From NCBI GenBank assembly GCA_016791085.1, contig JAEUNN010000291.1, positions 1-8,876 of the forward strand: 8,876 nucleotides of DNA. Direction: 5' to 3'. The position numbers were made by a program, and so were the translations under genes. The stretch comes from Rhodocyclaceae bacterium (GTDB lineage Bacteria; Pseudomonadota; Gammaproteobacteria; Burkholderiales; Rhodocyclaceae). This document shows, in pieces, positions 5,759 to 8,876 of the stretch. Under the pieces are notes generated by a model, which did not search any database, was not told where the DNA came from, and worked only from the letters and a program-made list of their open reading frames with translations. Within the stretch, counting starts at the first letter, position 1. The number at the start of each line of letters is the position of its first letter.

Positions 5759-7243
5759 ATGCTGGGCATATTCTCTTCGACTGATGGTTTGTCGCGCGTT
5801 AGCAGCGCCGACCTGCGCCAGGTGCTGGCCTCATTGGCCGAGCAGCCGCCGCGCGAGGCCGCGCAACTGATCACGCAGTGGCTGGGCGCGCTGGCGCGTT
5901 CGGATAATCTGCCGCCGGCGCAGCAATTGACCATGCTGCACCAGATAGACGTGGCTGCGCACACGCTGTCACGCGCGCTGGACCAGGAATTTTTCCGCTC
6001 CGTCGAGCGCGACGACGATGACGTGGACCTTTGGCGCGGCGCGCGCGAAATGTACAGCGGCCTGGGCCTCGCCTATGAGGTGTGCATGAACCGCCTGCAG
6101 ACCGAGGAGGCCGGCACGGCGCAGTTCCGCATGTCGCTGCCGCGCGTCGCGTCGCGGCTCATCCGCGCCTGGCGCACGCGTCTGAAGTGGGACTATTACC
6201 GCTACGGGCCGTACGACCATTCGCTGTGGCAGGCCGTCGGCATGGCCTATCTGGCGGCCGTCGAAGCCGGACTGGCAACCCGCGAAACCAGCGACTCCGG
6301 CGGCACCGAAACCACCACGGTCGAGCGCGAGTACATGCATACCATCGCCTATCACACGTCGATTCCGGAAGCGCTTGCCCCGCGCGAAATCGAGGCGGCC
6401 GATCTGCTGGTCGGCTATTTCGTGCCGAATTTCATTCTGACGCTGGATCCGGAACCATCCAGCACGCACTGGCTGGATGCCGCGCAGCCGCAGCCGCCTT
6501 TGCGTCTGGTGCGCAAGCCGCAGCCGGTTGCCACGCAGCGCTACGTGTGCGCCGCGGCCGCCAGCGACGCGGCGGACGCCCTGCGGCAATGTATCGCGGG
6601 TGGTGCGGCGCCGCCGGACCTGAAGCTCAATCCGGACATTCCGCCGGCACTGGTCGATCAGATATTGGGGCATTTTGCCACCCACTGGTCACCGCAGCAG
6701 CCGCTGCGCCGCAACCGCCGTCATGCCATGCATGGCCCGCTCACGGTAACCAACGGGCTGGCGCGTATCCATCACGTGTTGCGCGGCGCCCAGGCGCCCG
6801 AATCGGCACTTACCCACCGCTGGGAAATGGCGGACGCCAGTCTGGGCGGCATCGGTGCCATCGCGCCCATCGCCGGCGCAGACTGGGTGCGTGTCGGCAC
6901 GCTGGTGGGCCTGCAGCCGGATAACGGTGCCTGGATGCTGGGCGTGGTGCGGCGCTTCATGCGCGGGCGCGACGCGCGCGGCACCATAGGCATCGAAACG
7001 CTGGCCATGCGTCCGACCGCGCTCGAGGTGTTCGGCTACGGCGCGCCCAAAGAAGCGCTGGCACTGGACGCCATACGCAACAACGAGGAAGTGCGCATGG
7101 CCCTGGGGCGCAGCGAATTTGCGCCCGGTGTGCCGCTGCACGCCTCTTTCCAGGGTCGCCACATACGCCTGGAGCCGATCGAACTGGTCGAATCGGGCAT
7201 AGATTTCGACATCGGACGTTTCCGCGTCGTCGATTTCGTCTAG
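5759..7243 (+). CDS. Uncharacterised protein with C-terminal PilZ-like motifs
   Basis: A 494-residue predicted cytoplasmic protein with no signal peptide or membrane helix visible. I do not recognise the N-terminal 300 residues. They look largely helical, with an acidic run D85-D88, an aromatic segment WDYYRYGPY at about 144-152 and a second aromatic stretch near 196-228. The C-terminal third contains RRNRR at 317-321 (an RxxxR pattern) and DASLGG at 359-364 (DxSxxG), the two c-di-GMP-contacting motifs of PilZ domains, followed by beta-rich sequence to about 420. The 37 residues between the motifs are more than in YcgR-type PilZ domains, so the domain may be divergent. c-di-GMP binding is therefore inferred, not shown. 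I prefer the ATG at 5759, with GGAT 9 bases upstream, over an in-frame TTG at 5741 whose purine stretch is too close. It stands alone, divergent from thyA and convergent with mog. Codon use resembles its neighbours, so there is no sign of recent transfer. Confidence 0.75.
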   Translation: MLGIFSSTDGLSRVSSADLRQVLASLAEQPPREAAQLITQWLGALARSDNLPPAQQLTMLHQIDVAAHTLSRALDQEFFRSVERDDDDVDLWRGAREMYSGLGLAYEVCMNRLQTEEAGTAQFRMSLPRVASRLIRAWRTRLKWDYYRYGPYDHSLWQAVGMAYLAAVEAGLATRETSDSGGTETTTVEREYMHTIAYHTSIPEALAPREIEAADLLVGYFVPNFILTLDPEPSSTHWLDAAQPQPPLRLVRKPQPVATQRYVCAAAASDAADALRQCIAGGAAPPDLKLNPDIPPALVDQILGHFATHWSPQQPLRRNRRHAMHGPLTVTNGLARIHHVLRGAQAPESALTHRWEMADASLGGIGAIAPIAGADWVRVGTLVGLQPDNGAWMLGVVRRFMRGRDARGTIGIETLAMRPTALEVFGYGAPKEALALDAIRNNEEVRMALGRSEFAPGVPLHASFQGRHIRLEPIELVESGIDFDIGRFRVVDFV

Positions 7244-7262
7244 CGCCGCCGGCACCCCCGCG

Positions 7263-7856
7263 CTATTTGGGCTTCTGCGCCGATTTGGGCCGGAATGCCT
7301 TGCACACCGCGGGATCGGTTTCGATGTAGGGCGCGCCTATCAGGTCCAGACAGTAAGGCACCGCGGCAAATATGCCGTGCACGAGCGTGCCGCCGTCGGC
7401 ATCCTTGAGTCCTTCCAGCGTTTCGCGTATTGCCTTGGGCTGGCCCGGCAGGTTCAGTATCAGGCTGCCGCCGCGGATTACGCCGACCTGGCGCGACAGT
7501 ATGGCGGTGGGCACGAAGCGCAAGCTCACCTGCCGCATCTGTTCGCCGAAGCCGGGCATCACGCGGTCCGCCACGGCCAACGTGGCATCCGGCGTGACGT
7601 CGCGTGGAGCCGGGCCGGTGCCGCCGGTGGTGAGCACCAGATGACATGCGGCCGTATCGACCAGTTCGATCAGCGTCTGTTCGATGTGCGGCTGTTCGTC
7701 CGGAATCAGGCGGGTTTCCACCTCGTACGGCGTGGTGAGTGCGCGGGCCAGCCATTCTTGTAGCGAGGGCAGGCCCTGATCGGTATAGATGCCGGCCGAC
7801 GCGCGGTCGGATATCGATACCAGACCGATGCGCAGCGATCTGTCAGGCTTGGTCAT
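7263..7856 (-). CDS. mog: Mog, molybdopterin adenylyltransferase
   Basis: Activates molybdopterin by ATP-dependent adenylylation, forming the intermediate that MoeA uses for molybdate insertion in molybdenum cofactor synthesis. At 197 residues it is almost the E. coli length (195) and highly similar along its whole length. LRIGLVSISDRAS is at 8-20, LIPDE at 50-54 (D53 equivalent to E. coli D49), the MoaB/Mog signature LTTGGTGP at 75-82 with the catalytic-region D86, PGFGEQMRQ at 101-109, and NLPGQP at 135-140. One conserved-region substitution is P84 where E. coli has arginine, in GPARRD. The ATG at 7856 matches the family N-terminus and has GGAG 7 bases upstream; the open frame continues to 8063 but that part is out-of-frame yjgA sequence. 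It overlaps the end of yjgA by 14 bases, so the two are probably one operon. No other molybdenum cofactor gene lies in the window. Confidence 0.97.
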   Translation of the reverse strand: MTKPDRSLRIGLVSISDRASAGIYTDQGLPSLQEWLARALTTPYEVETRLIPDEQPHIEQTLIELVDTAACHLVLTTGGTGPAPRDVTPDATLAVADRVMPGFGEQMRQVSLRFVPTAILSRQVGVIRGGSLILNLPGQPKAIRETLEGLKDADGGTLVHGIFAAVPYCLDLIGAPYIETDPAVCKAFRPKSAQKPK

Positions 7857-8370
7857 GCGTGGTCTCCGTGTCGTTCTGCAGGGCGCGCAATTCGCGGAAC
7901 AACTCCCGAAACGCGCGCGGCGGCTTGCCGGCTTCCTGCTCTTTGAGGGCGTTGCGGCGCAACTGGCGCAGGCGCTGCAAATCTGCGCCGGGATGGGATG
8001 CGGCAATGTCGGCCAGTACCGCCTCGTTTTCCAGCAGGCGTTCGCGCAGGCGTTCGAGCGCATGCACGCGCGCCGCTTCGGCCCGCGACGTGCCGTGCAG
8101 TTCGGCCAGGGCCGCGCGTATCGGTTCGGCGTCGATGGCGCGCATGAGGCGCCCGATATACTGCAACTGGCGCCGCCTGGCCTCGTGTTTGGTGATTTGC
8201 TGCGCTGCGCGTATTGCCTCCAGCAATGCGTCGGGCAGGTGGATTTTTGCGAGCCGTTCCGGCGACAACTCGACCAATTCGCTGCCCATGTCCTGCAATT
8301 CGTGCATGGCGCGCTTGAGGCGGGTTTTGCTGGGCTTGTCCGGCGGCGGGCTGGTGGATTCGGGTTTCAA
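7843..8370 (-). CDS. yjgA: DarP/YjgA (DUF615), ribosome maturation protein
   Basis: Member of the YjgA/DUF615 family, associated with late 50S ribosomal particles and now called DarP for its role in peptidyl-transferase-centre maturation. Taken from TTG at 8370 it has 175 residues (E. coli 183). PSKTRLKRAMHELQDMGSEL at 13-32 aligns with the E. coli SKSEIKRDAEELKRLGAEI region. HEARRRQLQYIGRLMR at 62-77 is the basic core motif, and the C-terminus has NALKEQEAGKPPRAFRELF at 140-158. It is strongly basic and helical, fitting rRNA binding. No ATG or GTG exists between the conserved region and a TATAAT box at 8404-8409, so TTG is the only start downstream of that promoter. An ATG at 8442 would add 24 non-conserved residues and lie upstream of the box. 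The end overlaps mog by 14 bases. It is divergent from pmbA, as in E. coli. Confidence 0.92.
   Translation of the reverse strand: MKPESTSPPPDKPSKTRLKRAMHELQDMGSELVELSPERLAKIHLPDALLEAIRAAQQITKHEARRRQLQYIGRLMRAIDAEPIRAALAELHGTSRAEAARVHALERLRERLLENEAVLADIAASHPGADLQRLRQLRRNALKEQEAGKPPRAFRELFRELRALQNDTETTHDQA
7864..7867 (-). promoter_or_regulatory. Ribosome binding site for mog
   Basis: The minus strand reads GGAG here, 7 bases before the mog ATG at 7856 and inside the last codons of yjgA. It fixes the mog start and allows initiation independent of yjgA termination. Confidence 0.65.
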
Positions 8371-8391
8371 TGGGGGCGGGGCGCGGGTGCG

Positions 8392-8415
8392 AAAAACGCT
8401 ATGATTATAGCTTTT
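8392..8415. promoter_or_regulatory. Overlapping divergent promoters of yjgA (minus) and pmbA (plus)
   Basis: The centre is the inverted repeat GCTAT-GATT-ATAGC (8398-8411), flanked by AAA (8394-8396) and TTT (8413-8415) that extend the symmetry after one mismatch. On the minus strand it contains TATAAT (8409-8404), followed by G at 8397 and five T, a layout also seen before folD and thyA; the leader to the yjgA TTG would be about 27 bases. On the plus strand it contains TATGAT (8400-8405), with a predicted start near 8412 and a leader of about 60 bases to pmbA. No clear -35 hexamer is seen in either direction. The two -10 boxes overlap, so both promoters cannot be occupied at once. Confidence 0.5.
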
Positions 8416-8461
8416 GGCCGCTGCTCGCCCGGGGCGCGGCATTGCGCGGGATTTGCCACGC

Positions 8462-8466
8462 GAGGA
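8462..8466 (+). promoter_or_regulatory. Ribosome binding site for pmbA
   Basis: GAGGA lies 6 bases before the ATG at 8473, a near-ideal Shine-Dalgarno position that fixes the pmbA start. Confidence 0.7.
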
Positions 8467-8472
8467 CGGTAA

Positions 8473-8876
8473 ATGGCATCGGACGGATTTTTCATCGGCG
8501 CACAGCAACTTGCCGACATTGCACGTGACGTGCTGGACTACGCCAAGGCGCGCGGCGCCACGGCCTGCAGCACGGATGTGTCGGAAGGCTGCGGCCAATC
8601 CGTAACCGTGCGCAAGGGCGAGGTCGAAACCATAGAGTACAACCGCGACAAGGGCTTGGGCGTCACGGTGTATCTGGGCCGCCGGCGCGGTCATGCGAGC
8701 AGTTCCGACCTGTCGCGTGCGGCGGTGCACGCCACCGTGGATGCGGCGCTGTCGATCGCCGGGTTTACCGCGGATGATCCTTGCGCCGGCTTGCCGGACG
8801 CGGACCTGCTGGCCACCGATTTCACCGATCTCGATCTGTACCATCCCTGGAACCTGCCCATCGAGGACGCCATCGA
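8473..8876 (+). CDS. pmbA: PmbA/TldE, metalloprotease-complex subunit (partial, cut by the window edge)
   Basis: The N-terminal 134 codons of PmbA (TldE), the non-catalytic partner of the zinc protease TldD. The TldD/TldE complex processes small peptides, for example microcin B17 and the antitoxin CcdA in E. coli. Full-length homologues have about 450 residues. Visible family features are VRKGEVETIEYNRDKGLGVTVY at 46-67 given here by position only in part: the GEVE at 49-52 and GLGVTVY at 61-67 match E. coli GEVE and ALGITVY, HASSSDLS at 74-81 matches SASSTDLS, and DDPCAGLPD at 101-109 matches PDPCAGVAD. The ATG has a good GAGGA site upstream. The reading frame is open to the right edge, with no stop and no frameshift. 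The gene is divergent from yjgA, an arrangement shared with E. coli. Confidence 0.95.
   Translation, partial: MASDGFFIGAQQLADIARDVLDYAKARGATACSTDVSEGCGQSVTVRKGEVETIEYNRDKGLGVTVYLGRRRGHASSSDLSRAAVHATVDAALSIAGFTADDPCAGLPDADLLATDFTDLDLYHPWNLPIEDAI

Noticed and set aside
7244..7262. Terminator between the PilZ-like gene and mog
   Set aside because: The 19-base gap is GC-rich, with no hairpin of useful length and no T or A run.
7857..8063. 69-residue N-terminal extension of Mog
   Set aside because: It is yjgA read in another frame; the true ATG at 7856 has a good ribosome site and matches the family start.
8392..8411. Intrinsic terminator (hairpin plus T5) on the minus strand before yjgA
   Set aside because: The stem is only 5 bp and AT-rich, and the gene upstream is divergent, so no transcript needs ending here. 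It also contains a perfect TATAAT, so a promoter is the better reading.
7843..8844. 333-codon open frame that would extend YjgA far into the pmbA region
   Set aside because: Only the last 175 residues match YjgA. The extension is antisense to pmbA and crosses the divergent promoter.
1..8876. CRISPR array, insertion sequence, prophage, toxin-antitoxin or other defence system
   Set aside because: No regularly spaced repeats, transposase, integrase or small paired genes were found. Genes are housekeeping types with uniform composition, so I see no basis for claiming a new multi-gene system here.

Overview
The window is a chromosomal segment of a high-GC bacterium (roughly two thirds G+C by eye), most likely a betaproteobacterium. 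This rests on the protein sequences, which resemble Escherichia coli FolD, ThyA, Mog, YjgA/DarP and PmbA closely but not identically; on the purE-purK-sua5 gene order; and on the divergent yjgA/pmbA arrangement. I would not name a genus. Coding density is very high, with ten genes and no tRNA, rRNA, insertion sequence, CRISPR array or phage gene seen. This is mostly ordinary housekeeping DNA.

Region 1 (1-3550, plus strand) is a tightly packed operon, folD-purE-purK-tsaC (Sua5 type), whose neighbouring genes overlap by 8, 4 and 8 bases. FolD makes 10-formyl-tetrahydrofolate, which purine synthesis consumes. PurK and PurE carry out the two-step carboxylation of AIR to CAIR. TsaC/Sua5 makes the threonylcarbamoyl-adenylate used for the t6A modification of tRNA. 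An extended -10 element lies only about 25 bases before folD.

Region 2 (3560-5537, minus strand) reads thyA-folA-DUF4337. ThyA makes dTMP and dihydrofolate, and FolA reduces dihydrofolate back to tetrahydrofolate; the two genes are 3 bases apart. After a spacer of about 100 bases containing two hairpins comes a small membrane protein with a histidine-rich N-terminus (DUF4337). Regions 1 and 2 together hold much of the one-carbon folate cycle, on facing strands.

Region 3 (5541-7243, plus strand) holds one long gene of about 494 residues without a recognised family over its N-terminal 300 residues. Its C-terminal part carries an RxxxR ... DxSxxG pair like that of PilZ c-di-GMP receptors. It is the least explained gene here.

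Region 4 (7263-8876) has yjgA/darP-mog on the minus strand (14-base overlap) and, divergently, the start of pmbA/tldE, which runs off the right edge.

The most interesting non-coding signal is a shared promoter layout at folD, thyA and yjgA: a -10 box inside a short inverted repeat, followed 6-7 bases later by G, a run of 4-6 T and CG. This puts a homopolymeric T tract at the predicted transcription start. ATA isoleucine codons are also unexpectedly frequent for such GC-rich DNA.
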